A stretch of 7,129 nucleotides of DNA from Vulcanimicrobiota bacterium (GCA_019233165.1 JAFAMS010000064.1:1-7129), one strand, 5' to 3'; positions 1-6,252 are shown, counted from the first letter of the stretch. Made by a program: numbers and translations. The notes: a model not told the origin generated them from the letters alone.

Positions 1-573
1 GCGACGATTGCCGGAATTCCGCTTTTGCTGGCCCGGACGGGATATACCGGGGAGGACGGTTTCGAGTTGTTCGCTCCGAACGCGCACGCCGTGCGGCTGT
101 GGGAAACGCTTCTCGAGCGCGGCTCGAGCGCCGGCCTGGATCCGTGCGGTCTCGGGGCGCGCGACGTTCTGCGGCTCGAAGCGGGGATGCCGCTCTACGG
201 CCACGAGCTCGAGGAAGATATCACGCCGCTCCAGGCGGGGCTCGGCTGGGCCGTCAAATTCGAGAAGCCCGGCTTCGAAGGGAAGGCGGCGCTCTAGGCA
301 CAGCGCGCCGCCGGCAATTACGCGCGGATCGCCGGCTTTATCATGGAAGGGCGCGCGCCGGCCCGCGCCGGCTACAAAGTGCGCTTCGAGGGTAGGGACG
401 CCGGTGAGGTTCGCAGCGGCTCGCCGGCGCCGTCCCTCCAGGGCCGCAACATCGGGACGGCGCTCGTCGAGAAGGCGGCGGCCGCGCCCGGCGCGCAAAT
501 CGCCGTCGAGATTCGGGGCGAAGCCCAGCCTGCAACCGTGGTCGAGTTGCCGTTTTACAAGAGACCGAAGTAA
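1..573 (+). pseudogene. gcvT: Aminomethyltransferase (glycine cleavage T-protein), 3' part, interrupted by an in-frame TAG
   Basis: This is the C-terminal portion of the T-protein, which releases ammonia from the aminomethyl-lipoyl arm of GcvH and makes 5,10-methylene-tetrahydrofolate. Frame 1 is open from base 1. It shows family landmarks in order: [12 protein letters not shown] (bases 31-66), the [21 protein letters not shown] block (about 145-210), then [16 protein letters not shown]. The frame hits TAG at 295-297, just after the GKAAL segment. Beyond it the same frame continues as recognisable T-protein: AQRAAG, EVRSGSPAPSL, NIGTALV and a terminal LPFYKRPK, ending at TAA 571-573. The part after the stop (91 residues) is essentially the C-terminal barrel domain. 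E. coli GcvT has a Glu at about the position of the stop, so a single base change (for example GAG, CAG or TTG to TAG) would explain it. The 5' end lies outside the window. Product identity is certain. Whether the gene is truly broken, read through, or miscalled cannot be decided from sequence alone. Confidence 0.9.
295..297 (+). other. In-frame amber codon inside gcvT
   Basis: A TAG triplet lies in the gcvT frame with clear T-protein sequence on both sides. TAG is also the apparent normal stop of gcvH, gcvPB, the CNB-domain gene, the GNAT gene, the channel gene and the Nudix gene here, so general reassignment of TAG is unlikely. The next ATG in frame (343) has no obvious ribosome binding site. 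Confidence 0.9.
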
Positions 574-585
574 CCCACGCCGCTC

Positions 586-590
586 GGAGA
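586..590 (+). promoter_or_regulatory. Ribosome binding site of gcvH
   Basis: GGAGA lies five bases before a TTG codon at 596. No ATG or GTG lies nearby in frame, and the protein begins its conserved YSKDHEW motif eight codons downstream, so this site fixes the start of gcvH at TTG. Confidence 0.7.
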
Positions 591-595
591 ACACG

Positions 596-979
596 TTGTC
601 TCAACCCGCTAACCTGCTCTACAGCAAAGATCACGAATGGGTCGCGTTCGAGGACGAGATCGCGACGGTCGGAATTACCGACTACGCCCAGAGCTCGCTC
701 GGCGACATCGTTTACGTCGAGCTTCCGCGCGTCGGTACGAAGATCGACCAATTCGGAAACATCGGCGTCGTCGAGTCGGTCAAAGCCGTCTCGGAGATCT
801 TCACGCCGATCGGCGGCGAGGTGATCGAAGTCAACAAAGCGGTCGAAGAAGAACCGGCGCTCGTCAACCGCGAGCCGTTCGGCGCCGGCTGGCTCTACAA
901 GCTGAAGGTCGCCGACGGCGCACAGCGAGAGAAATTGCTTTCGCCACAGGCCTACGACGAGCTCGTAGCGAGCCAGTAG
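596..979 (+). CDS. gcvH: Glycine cleavage system H protein
   Basis: GcvH is the small cytoplasmic lipoyl carrier that shuttles the aminomethyl group from the P-protein to the T-protein and is then reoxidised by the L-protein. From the TTG start the product is 127 residues, the normal family length. It shows YSKDHEWV (9-16), the GITDYAQSSLGDIVYVELP block (26-44) and the lipoylation motif VVESVKAVSEI, with the lipoyl-accepting lysine at residue 63 (codon 782-784). The C-terminal helix region (LLSPQAYDELV) is also present. The frame is open far upstream, but that stretch is the shadow of gcvT. The TTG start is supported by GGAGA at 586-590. The gene begins 22 nt after the gcvT stop and ends 8 nt before gcvPA, consistent with one operon. 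All key residues are present, so H-protein should be functional even if gcvT is not. Confidence 0.96.
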   Translation: MSQPANLLYSKDHEWVAFEDEIATVGITDYAQSSLGDIVYVELPRVGTKIDQFGNIGVVESVKAVSEIFTPIGGEVIEVNKAVEEEPALVNREPFGAGWLYKLKVADGAQREKLLSPQAYDELVASQ

Positions 980-987
980 CCGCGCGC

Positions 988-2367
988 GTGTACACCCCGC
1001 ACACCGACTCCGACATCGAGGCGATGCTCGCCGTCGTCGGCGCCAAGAGCTTGGACGAGCTCGTGAAGGTCCCGGCTGAGGTCGCGCTGCGCGCAAAGCT
1101 CGAGCTTCCCGCCGCGCTCTCCGAGACGGAGATCGCGCGAAAGTTCGCCGCGCTCGCCGCGCGCAACACCGCGCCGGAACTCGCCAGCTTCTTGGGCGCC
1201 GGCGCTTACCGTCACTACGTGCCGCCGGTGATCGGCGCGCTCTCGATGCGCGGCGAGTTCTTGACCTCGTATACGCCATATCAAGCCGAGGTCTCCCAAG
1301 GGTACCTGCAGGCGATCTACGAGTGGCAGACCTACGTTTGTTTACTGACCGGCCTCGACGTTGCAAACGCTTCGGTCTACGACGGCGCGACCGCGCTCGC
1401 CGAAGCGGCGATCATGGCGGTGAACGCGACCGGCCGCCGCGCGCTCCTCGTCTCGAAGGCGGTGCATCCGAATTACCGCGCGGTGTTGGCGACGTACGCC
1501 GAAGGGATCGAGCTCGAGATCGAGGAGCTCGAGTACGCGCCCTCCGGCGCGACCGATTTTCGAGGAATCGCCGAGCGCTTAGCAGAGAATCGGTACGCCG
1601 CAGTAGTCGTTCAGTCGCCGAATTTCTTCGGAGCGGTCGATGGCATCCCGCCGGAATACGCGCAGGCGATTCAAGCCAGTGGTACGCTCGCGATCGGCGT
1701 CGTGGCGGAAGCGCTTTCGCTGGCGGTGCTCGCTCCGCCGGCTTCGTGGGGCTGCGACATCTGCGTCGGCGAGGCGCAATCGTTCGGTGTCGCCCAAGCC
1801 TACGGCGGACCCCACGTCGGTTTCATCGCCTGCACGAAAGAACACATGCGCCGCATTCCCGGACGGCTCGTCGGACGCACCGTCGACAACGTCGGCCGGC
1901 CCGCGTTCGTGCTGACGCTGCAGGCCCGCGAGCAACACATCCGCCGCGAAAAAGCGACCTCGAACATCTGCACGAACCAAGCGCACTGCGCGCTGACGGC
2001 GACGATCTACCTTGCCGCGCTCGGGGCGAGCGGTTTGCGCGATTGCGCGCTCGAGAATCTTGCCAAGATTCGCGAGACGCAACGAGCCGTCGCGGCGGTC
2101 CCCGGCGTCGGCGTTCGGTTCGACGGTCCCGTGTTCAACGAGTTCGTCTTGCGCGTCCCCGGGCGCGCTGCCGACGTGTTGGAAGCGTTGCGCGAGCGCC
2201 GCGTCCTCGGCGGCCTCGATTTGGGACGCTTCTATCCGGAGCTCGGAGATTCGATGCTGATCGCGGCTACCGAGATGACGACGCAAGCCGAGATCGAGGC
2301 ACTTGCCGCCGGTCTGCGCGCGGTCGTCCCGGCGCTGGGAGGTGCGGGCCTTGCCGCGGCTCGCTGA
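988..2367 (+). CDS. gcvPA: Glycine dehydrogenase (decarboxylating) subunit 1
   Basis: This is the N-terminal half of a split P-protein. With GcvPB it forms the PLP enzyme that decarboxylates glycine and loads the remaining aminomethyl group onto lipoyl-GcvH. From GTG 988 the product is 459 residues, close to the usual size. The start is chosen because the protein then opens with YTPHTDSDIEAML, matching the family's typical N-terminus; upstream in this frame lies gcvH shadow. Landmarks are FLGAGAYRHYVPPVI (68-82), the SQGYLQAIYEWQT block (103-115), NASVYDGATALAEA (127-140), QSFGVAQAYGGPHVGF (264-279), and REKATSNICTNQA (319-331). This subunit has the PLP-transferase fold, but the PLP lysine is in subunit 2, as expected. 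There is no strong Shine-Dalgarno sequence before GTG, and only 8 nt separate it from the gcvH stop, so translation may depend on coupling. Its 3' end overlaps gcvPB by 17 nt. Confidence 0.96.
   Translation: MYTPHTDSDIEAMLAVVGAKSLDELVKVPAEVALRAKLELPAALSETEIARKFAALAARNTAPELASFLGAGAYRHYVPPVIGALSMRGEFLTSYTPYQAEVSQGYLQAIYEWQTYVCLLTGLDVANASVYDGATALAEAAIMAVNATGRRALLVSKAVHPNYRAVLATYAEGIELEIEELEYAPSGATDFRGIAERLAENRYAAVVVQSPNFFGAVDGIPPEYAQAIQASGTLAIGVVAEALSLAVLAPPASWGCDICVGEAQSFGVAQAYGGPHVGFIACTKEHMRRIPGRLVGRTVDNVGRPAFVLTLQAREQHIRREKATSNICTNQAHCALTATIYLAALGASGLRDCALENLAKIRETQRAVAAVPGVGVRFDGPVFNEFVLRVPGRAADVLEALRERRVLGGLDLGRFYPELGDSMLIAATEMTTQAEIEALAAGLRAVVPALGGAGLAAAR
2338..2344 (+). promoter_or_regulatory. 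Ribosome binding site of gcvPB inside gcvPA
   Basis: GGAGGTG is a near-perfect Shine-Dalgarno sequence. GGAGGT ends seven bases before TTG 2351. It lies within the last codons of gcvPA, so ribosomes finishing subunit 1 arrive at the start of subunit 2. It decides in favour of TTG 2351 over the upstream in-frame ATG 2303. Confidence 0.8.
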
Positions 2368-3811
2368 CGCGCTCGCAGCGCCGCTGATCTTCGAACAAGG
2401 TCAGGCCGGCCGCGCGAATCGCTACTTCCCCCGGCACGCCGAGAGCGCCGACGCGTATCTGCCGGCGGAAGCGATACGCCCCGAGCTCCCGCTTCCCGAC
2501 AATTCGGAGCTCGACGTCGTTCGGCATTTCACGCGCCTCTCGCAGCGCACGTTCGGGATCGATACAGCCTTCTATCCGCTCGGTTCGTGCACGATGAAGT
2601 ACAACCCGCGAATCAACGACGCGATGGCGAACCTCCCCGGTTTGCGCGACCTTCATCCGTTCGCTCCCGACGAGCTCGCGCAAGGCGCGCTGGCAATCAT
2701 GTGGGAGCTCGAGCGCGCGCTCAGCTCGCTCTTCGGTATGGCCGAATTCTCGCTGAACCCCGCAGCCGGCGCGCATGCCGAATTCGCGGCGCTTCTGATC
2801 GCGAAAGCCTACTTCCGCACGCGCGGCGAAACGCGGCGTACGACCGTGATCGTCCCCGATACCGCACACGGCACGAATCCCGCGTCGGCGGCGATGGTAG
2901 GCTATAAGGTCGTCTCGCTGCCGTCGGACAAACGCGGCCGCGTCGATCCGGACGAGTTGAAGAAGGTTTTGGGTTCCGACACCGCCGTCTGCATGATGAC
3001 GAATCCGAACACGCTCGGCCTCTTCGAAGACCGAATCAAAGAGATCGCCGATGCCGTTCACGACGCCGGCGGGCTGATGTATTACGACGGCGCCAACGCG
3101 AACGCACTCATGGGGAATAGCCGGCCGGGCGACATGGGCTTCGATCTCATGCACCTGAACTTGCACAAGACGTTTTCGATCCCGCACGGCGGCGGCGGGG
3201 CCGGAGCCGGACCCGTCGGGGTAGCGGCGCATCTCGTTCCGTTCTTACCAAGCCCCCGGGTCGAGCGCAACGGCGAGGAATTTTCTTTGCAGTTCGAGTT
3301 GCCCGAATCGATCGGCCCGATGCGTTCGTTTTGGTCGAACTTCGCGCACGTCGTTCGCGCGCTCGCGTATATCTGCGCGAACGGCGAAGAGGGGCTCACG
3401 AAAGTCTCGCAGCTCGCGGTCCTCAATGCAAACTACATCCGCGCTTCGATCCGCGACGTGCTCGAAACGCCGTACGACGAGCCGTGCCGTCACGAGTTCG
3501 TCGCGACCGCGCAGCCGCTCAAGCGTGAGACCGGCGTCCGCGCACTCGATATTGCCAAGGCGCTTCTCGACCGCGGCTACCACGCGCCGACGATTTACTT
3601 CCCCCTACTCGTTCCCGAGTGCCTCATGATCGAGCCGACCGAAACGGAATCGAAAGAGACGCTGGACGGGTTCATCGCGGCACTGCGCGAGATCGTGCAA
3701 CAGGCTCACGACGATCCGGTCGCGGTCCAGTGCGCGCCGATCGAAACGGTCGTCGGGCGCGTCGACGAAACCAAAGCCGCACGCGAGCCCGACCTGAGGT
3801 GGCGGCCCTAG
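2351..3811 (+). CDS. gcvPB: Glycine dehydrogenase (decarboxylating) subunit 2
   Basis: This is the catalytic C-terminal half of the split P-protein, which binds PLP and pairs with GcvPA. From TTG 2351 it is 486 residues, within the family range. Landmarks are LDVVRHFTRLSQR (54-66), FYPLGSCTMKYNPRIN (74-89), SLNPAAGAHAE (134-144), DTAHGTNPAS (170-179), MMTNPNTLGLFE (215-226), YYDGANANA (244-252), and HLNLHKTFSIPHGGGG (268-283) with the PLP Schiff-base lysine at residue 273 (codon 3167-3169). A strong internal Shine-Dalgarno at 2338-2344 supports the TTG start. An ATG at 2303 in the same frame would add 16 residues but lacks such a site and would deepen the overlap with gcvPA. The 17-nt overlap implies translational coupling and equal subunit output. 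The gene ends in TAG within a CTAG shared with the convergent acetyltransferase, so there is no room for a terminator between the two coding regions. Confidence 0.96.
   Translation: MPRLADALAAPLIFEQGQAGRANRYFPRHAESADAYLPAEAIRPELPLPDNSELDVVRHFTRLSQRTFGIDTAFYPLGSCTMKYNPRINDAMANLPGLRDLHPFAPDELAQGALAIMWELERALSSLFGMAEFSLNPAAGAHAEFAALLIAKAYFRTRGETRRTTVIVPDTAHGTNPASAAMVGYKVVSLPSDKRGRVDPDELKKVLGSDTAVCMMTNPNTLGLFEDRIKEIADAVHDAGGLMYYDGANANALMGNSRPGDMGFDLMHLNLHKTFSIPHGGGGAGAGPVGVAAHLVPFLPSPRVERNGEEFSLQFELPESIGPMRSFWSNFAHVVRALAYICANGEEGLTKVSQLAVLNANYIRASIRDVLETPYDEPCRHEFVATAQPLKRETGVRALDIAKALLDRGYHAPTIYFPLLVPECLMIEPTETESKETLDGFIAALREIVQQAHDDPVAVQCAPIETVVGRVDETKAAREPDLRWRP
3808..3811. other. CTAG palindrome serving as both convergent stop codons
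   Basis: Bases 3809-3811 (TAG) end gcvPB on the plus strand. The complement of 3808-3810 (TAG) ends the GNAT gene on the minus strand. The two coding regions therefore overlap by four bases tail to tail. Confidence 0.9.
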
Positions 3812-4347
3812 AGCGGTTGGCTGCGCGGCGAATCGCGCCATCCTTGCGATGACATTCGATACAACACGTGGCGTTCGAGACGATGGCCTTTTGAGACCGC
3901 GGGATTGTCGAAGTCATCCTTCGGATCGTAGGTCATCCCGAGCCGCTCCATCACACGGCGCGAGGGCATGTTGACCGCGGCCGTCATCGCGACGACTTCA
4001 TCCCAAGCGAGCGTCTCGAAGGCGTAGTCGAGCAGCGCGCGAGCCGCTTCGGTCGCGAAGCCTTGGTGCCACGCCTCGGGCGTGAAGATCCAGCCGACCT
4101 CCATCGCCGGAGTGAAGTGCGCCTCGAAACGGACCGCCTTCAATACCGCCGTACCCGCGAACGGTAAGCCGCCCTTCACCTCGACGACAAACCAGCCATA
4201 GCCGTCGTGCTCGAGCGCCTCCCTGACCCGCGCCGCCAGGGCCAGGGATTCGTCGCGCGGCGTGACGTCCTCGTAGAACTCCATTACGCACGGATCTCCC
4301 ATCATCTCCACGAACGGAGGGACGTCGTCGTCGGTCCAACCGCGCAC
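3808..4347 (-). CDS. GNAT-family N-acetyltransferase, RimJ/RimL type
   Basis: This is a probable acetyl-CoA-dependent N-acetyltransferase of the RimJ/RimL (Acetyltransf_3) branch. Members acetylate protein N-termini, amino acids, antibiotics or other amines; the substrate here cannot be read from sequence. From GTG 4347 the product is 179 residues. It shows MEFYEDVTPRDES (22-34), a central strand with MEVGWIFTPEAWHQGFATEAARALLDYAF (split as 82-93 and 94-110) containing the Q-G-F-A-T-E acetyl-CoA loop, and the C-terminal MPSRRVMERLGMTYD stretch (127-141), which is the typical N-x-x-S-x-R-V-x-E-K/R-L-G motif region. Start choice is uncertain. In-frame codons upstream of GTG read ILETPRLL, which looks like the conserved family N-terminus. 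Initiation at CTG 4368 would give METPRLLVRGW and 186 residues, 8 nt after the CNB-gene stop, but no ATG, GTG or TTG exists there. It lies downstream of the CNB-domain gene, probably in the same transcript. Confidence 0.88.
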   Translation of the reverse strand: MRGWTDDDVPPFVEMMGDPCVMEFYEDVTPRDESLALAARVREALEHDGYGWFVVEVKGGLPFAGTAVLKAVRFEAHFTPAMEVGWIFTPEAWHQGFATEAARALLDYAFETLAWDEVVAMTAAVNMPSRRVMERLGMTYDPKDDFDNPAVSKGHRLERHVLYRMSSQGWRDSPRSQPL

Positions 4348-4376
4348 CAGGAGGCGCGGCGTCTCCAGGATCGGGG

Positions 4377-4745
4377 CTATTGGACTTTCGCGTGCTGCAA
4401 GTTTGCTCGGCGCACTCGATCGGCGACTTGCCGCACGACCTTGATCGCAAAGAAAGGCTGCTCTTGCACTAGCTCGACGAATTGCTCTTCGTCGATGGCC
4501 AAGAGCGCGCCGTCGGTCGCAGCTACCGCGGTGGCGGCGCGGGGTGCGTTCTCGACGAGGCCCATCTCGCCGAACATTCCGCCTTCATGAACGACGTCCA
4601 CGACGCGATCGTCGAGACGAATCTCGACCTGACCCTGCAGCAACACGTACATGCAGTTGCCCAAGTCGCCTTTCAAAAAGATCGTATCGCCCTTTTTGAA
4701 AGGTCGTGCTTGTTCTTTGCGATGGCGAAGCGGCCGGTCGCTCAT
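4377..4745 (-). CDS. Stand-alone cyclic nucleotide-binding domain protein
   Basis: The product is 122 residues, almost entirely one cNMP-binding (CRP/PKA regulatory-type) beta-barrel domain. Features are FKKGDTIFLKGDLGNCMYVLLQGQVEI (17-31, then 32-42) for the first strands, and a phosphate-binding cassette with F58-G59-E60-M61 and P68-R69-A70-A71. The FGE and PR(A/S)A elements are those that contact the cyclic nucleotide phosphate and ribose in the family. A C-terminal helix follows (about 86-115). There is no helix-turn-helix after the barrel, so this is not a CRP-type transcription factor by itself; it may sense cAMP/cGMP or act as a structural or partner-binding module. ATG 4745 is supported by GGAGG with a 9-nt spacer. 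It is the first gene of a minus-strand pair with the GNAT gene, and diverges from the MscS gene. Some GNAT enzymes are fused to a CNB domain and regulated by cAMP, so a functional link with its neighbour is possible but unproven. Confidence 0.9.
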   Translation of the reverse strand: MSDRPLRHRKEQARPFKKGDTIFLKGDLGNCMYVLLQGQVEIRLDDRVVDVVHEGGMFGEMGLVENAPRAATAVAATDGALLAIDEEQFVELVQEQPFFAIKVVRQVADRVRRANLQHAKVQ

Positions 4746-4751
4746 AGCAAA

Positions 4752-4759
4752 CTTCCTCC
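4752..4759 (-). promoter_or_regulatory. Ribosome binding site of the CNB-domain gene
   Basis: On the minus strand this reads GGAGGAAG. The GGAGG core is nine bases before ATG 4745. It supports that start and shows the gene is independently translated. Confidence 0.75.
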
Positions 4760-4821
4760 GGCCGGTGGCTTCGCGTCGCCGCCTGCCCCCTCCGCTCCAG
4801 GGACGGGGGTGCGCTAAGCCG

Positions 4822-4827
4822 CATACT
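4822..4827 (+). promoter_or_regulatory. Possible -10 element for the MscS-type gene
   Basis: CATACT matches TATAAT at four of six positions and lies eight bases before ATG 4836. No Shine-Dalgarno is visible before that ATG, so a leaderless or nearly leaderless transcript is conceivable. No convincing -35 was found. The 90-bp divergent gap (4746-4835) otherwise holds a GC-rich stretch with C5/G5 runs that could pair, and nothing else I can name. Confidence 0.25.
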
Positions 4828-4835
4828 CGGTGCCG

Positions 4836-6167
4836 ATGAAGCCGTCGTTATGGAAGCGGATCTCATTCTCGTTCGCGCTCGCGTCGTCGCTCGCGGCGAG
4901 CGCGGGGGCGCAAGTCCCAGGGCTGCCCGTGCCGTCGCCGCAGGGTTCGGGGCTGGGCGCCGGTGTGCGGCGCGAAGGCATCTACCTCACGGCACCGATC
5001 ACGGTCGACGGGGCGGTCGTCTTCCGCGTCGCCACCCAACAGATCGCCGGAAATAAAATCGACATCGAGACGCGCGTCGATTTGATCGAGGGCGCGATCG
5101 CGACGGTTCTGGCGCAGGAAGGGAACGTGCGCGGCGCGCCCACGATCTACGATCCCGAGACGTTGCAGGTACGGGTGCAAACGGTCGACGGACAGCCGGT
5201 CGTCGTCGCCTCGGATAAGCGACATCCCGCGGCGATCGCGATCGCTACCGTAACCGCGTCCGACGCCGGTCTCGCGCGCCAACCTGCCGCCGACGTAGCC
5301 GATTCCTGGCGGACGAAGCTCGAGGGAAGCCTTCTCACGGCCCTTCAGATTCGCCAGCCGAATCGTCTGCGGCAAAACGTTCGCGATCTTTCGATCGTCG
5401 TTGCGATCCTTCTGGCGGTCTCCGCGCTGCTCGTCTATCTGGTTAGCCGCATCCGTAACTACGCCGCGCGTATTCGAGCCTTGGAGCCGCCTAGCGACGG
5501 CGATACCGAGGTTGCAGCCTTCGAGGCCAGGCGAGACAGCCGGTTGTCGCTCGCAAAAGCGATGGCGAGCACGATCGTCTGGATCCTCGTTCTGCTGTGG
5601 TTCGGTACGGCGATCTGGGCGCTGTTGCTGTTTCCCGTGACGGCTCCGCTCGGCCGTCAAACCCTGCAAACGGCAAGCGTCATCGCCGGAATTTGGATCG
5701 TGGCCGGCTTGGTCAACCGAATCGTCGACATCGTTTCGTTGCGGTTTGAGACGACGTACGGCCAAATCGACCCCCGGCGCGCCGTTCGCGTGCCGACGAT
5801 CACGAAGGCGATACTCGGCTTCAAGAGCCTCGTCATCTATTTTGGGGCGATTCTTCTGACGCTCGGCGCGCTCGGCTTCCCCGTCGCCTCCGTCGTGACG
5901 TTCGGCGGAATCGCCGCACTCATGGTGACGTTCTCGGCGCAAAATCTCTTGCGCGATTGGCTGAACGGATTTCTCGTTTTGCTCGAAGATCAATACATCG
6001 TCGGCGATCGCGTCGTCATCGCAGGCTATGAGGGCGTCGTTGAAGATCTGACGCTGCGCGTCGTCCAAATCCGCGACGATGACGGCAAGCTTACGACGAT
6101 CCCGCACAGCTCGGCGACGACGGTCGTCAACCTGTCGAGGCCGGCTCACGTCGGCAGCTCCGCTTAG
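4836..6167 (+). CDS. MscS-family mechanosensitive ion channel with periplasmic N-terminal domain
   Basis: This is an inner-membrane channel of the small-conductance mechanosensitive family, expected to open under membrane tension and release solutes during hypo-osmotic shock. From ATG 4836 the product is 443 residues. Residues 1-25 look like a signal peptide (K-W-K-R, hydrophobic core, cleavage after AGA). Residues 45-180 form a soluble, probably periplasmic domain. Hydrophobic segments lie at about 185-206, 243-267, 277-298 and 326-348. The pore helix and its following amphipathic part run from about 350 to 384 (VTFGGIAALMVTFSAQN, then LLRDWLNGFLVLLED). The Sm-like beta domain follows (VGDRVVIAGYEGVVEDLTLR, to IPHSSATTVVNLSR at 434). 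The protein stops there: the C-terminal alpha/beta domain of E. coli MscS is absent. An in-frame GTG at 4830 would add two residues, but the signal peptide fits the ATG. The N-terminal arrangement recalls long MscS-like proteins of cyanobacteria, from memory only. It stands alone between two divergent or promoter-bearing gaps. Confidence 0.9.
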   Translation: MKPSLWKRISFSFALASSLAASAGAQVPGLPVPSPQGSGLGAGVRREGIYLTAPITVDGAVVFRVATQQIAGNKIDIETRVDLIEGAIATVLAQEGNVRGAPTIYDPETLQVRVQTVDGQPVVVASDKRHPAAIAIATVTASDAGLARQPAADVADSWRTKLEGSLLTALQIRQPNRLRQNVRDLSIVVAILLAVSALLVYLVSRIRNYAARIRALEPPSDGDTEVAAFEARRDSRLSLAKAMASTIVWILVLLWFGTAIWALLLFPVTAPLGRQTLQTASVIAGIWIVAGLVNRIVDIVSLRFETTYGQIDPRRAVRVPTITKAILGFKSLVIYFGAILLTLGALGFPVASVVTFGGIAALMVTFSAQNLLRDWLNGFLVLLEDQYIVGDRVVIAGYEGVVEDLTLRVVQIRDDDGKLTTIPHSSATTVVNLSRPAHVGSSA

Positions 6168-6173
6168 CAAAGC

Positions 6174-6220
6174 AAGCGAGCCCCCCGAGCGAAAAAGGGC
6201 GACCCTTTGCGACCTCGCTT
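6174..6220 (+). terminator. Nested inverted repeat downstream of the channel gene, possible terminator
   Basis: An outer perfect 7-bp stem (AAGCGAG at 6174-6180 with CTCGCTT at 6214-6220) encloses an inner perfect 6-bp hairpin (AAAGGG at 6194-6199, loop CGA, CCCTTT at 6203-6208). It starts 6 nt after the channel stop codon. The following bases (CTTGG) do not form a proper U-tract, so an intrinsic terminator call is only tentative; RNA stability or Rho-linked ending are alternatives. Confidence 0.4.
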
Positions 6221-6232
6221 CTTGGTCCCGGT

Positions 6233-6241
6233 TGCTACAAT
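6233..6241 (+). promoter_or_regulatory. Extended -10 promoter for the Nudix-scpA operon
   Basis: The sequence TGC-TACAAT (TG at 6233-6234, TACAAT at 6236-6241) matches an extended -10 element with five of six bases of TATAAT. No good -35 lies at 16-18 bp spacing, which extended -10 promoters can tolerate. Transcription would begin near 6248, giving a leader of about 63 nt before ATG 6311. Confidence 0.55.
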
Positions 6242-6252
6242 AGAGATAACCG

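Noticed and set aside
295..297. Programmed recoding of TAG (pyrrolysine-type) in gcvT
   Set aside because: TAG ends at least six neighbouring genes at their natural lengths, T-protein is not a known pyrrolysine protein, and no downstream recoding structure was apparent. Error or mutation is simpler.
8..595. Long open frame upstream of gcvH in the same frame, giving a 323-residue product
   Set aside because: Its first part is arginine/serine-rich shadow of gcvT. The real protein starts at TTG 596 with a ribosome site and normal H-protein length.
1..600. Glycine riboswitch
   Set aside because: Such an element would lie upstream of gcvT, outside the window. The gaps between the gcv genes are too short to hold one.
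637..987. Upstream extension of gcvPA in its frame
   Set aside because: It overlaps gcvH entirely and is arginine-rich shadow. The family N-terminus begins at GTG 988.
1323..2387. 354-codon plus-strand open frame inside gcvPA
   Set aside because: It is an arginine-rich alternate frame of gcvPA with no motif.
2267..3232. 321-codon minus-strand open frame opposite gcvPB, and similar ones at 341-1366 and 1579-2286
   Set aside because: These are antisense shadows of well-identified gcv genes with no family signal of their own.
4746..4835. CRP-type operator for the CNB-domain gene in the divergent gap
   Set aside because: No TGTGA-type palindrome was visible, and the small protein has no DNA-binding domain.
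4863..6170. 435-codon minus-strand open frame opposite the channel gene
   Set aside because: The product is dominated by R and D with no recognisable motif, as expected from the antisense of high-GC coding DNA. The plus-strand protein has clear MscS features.
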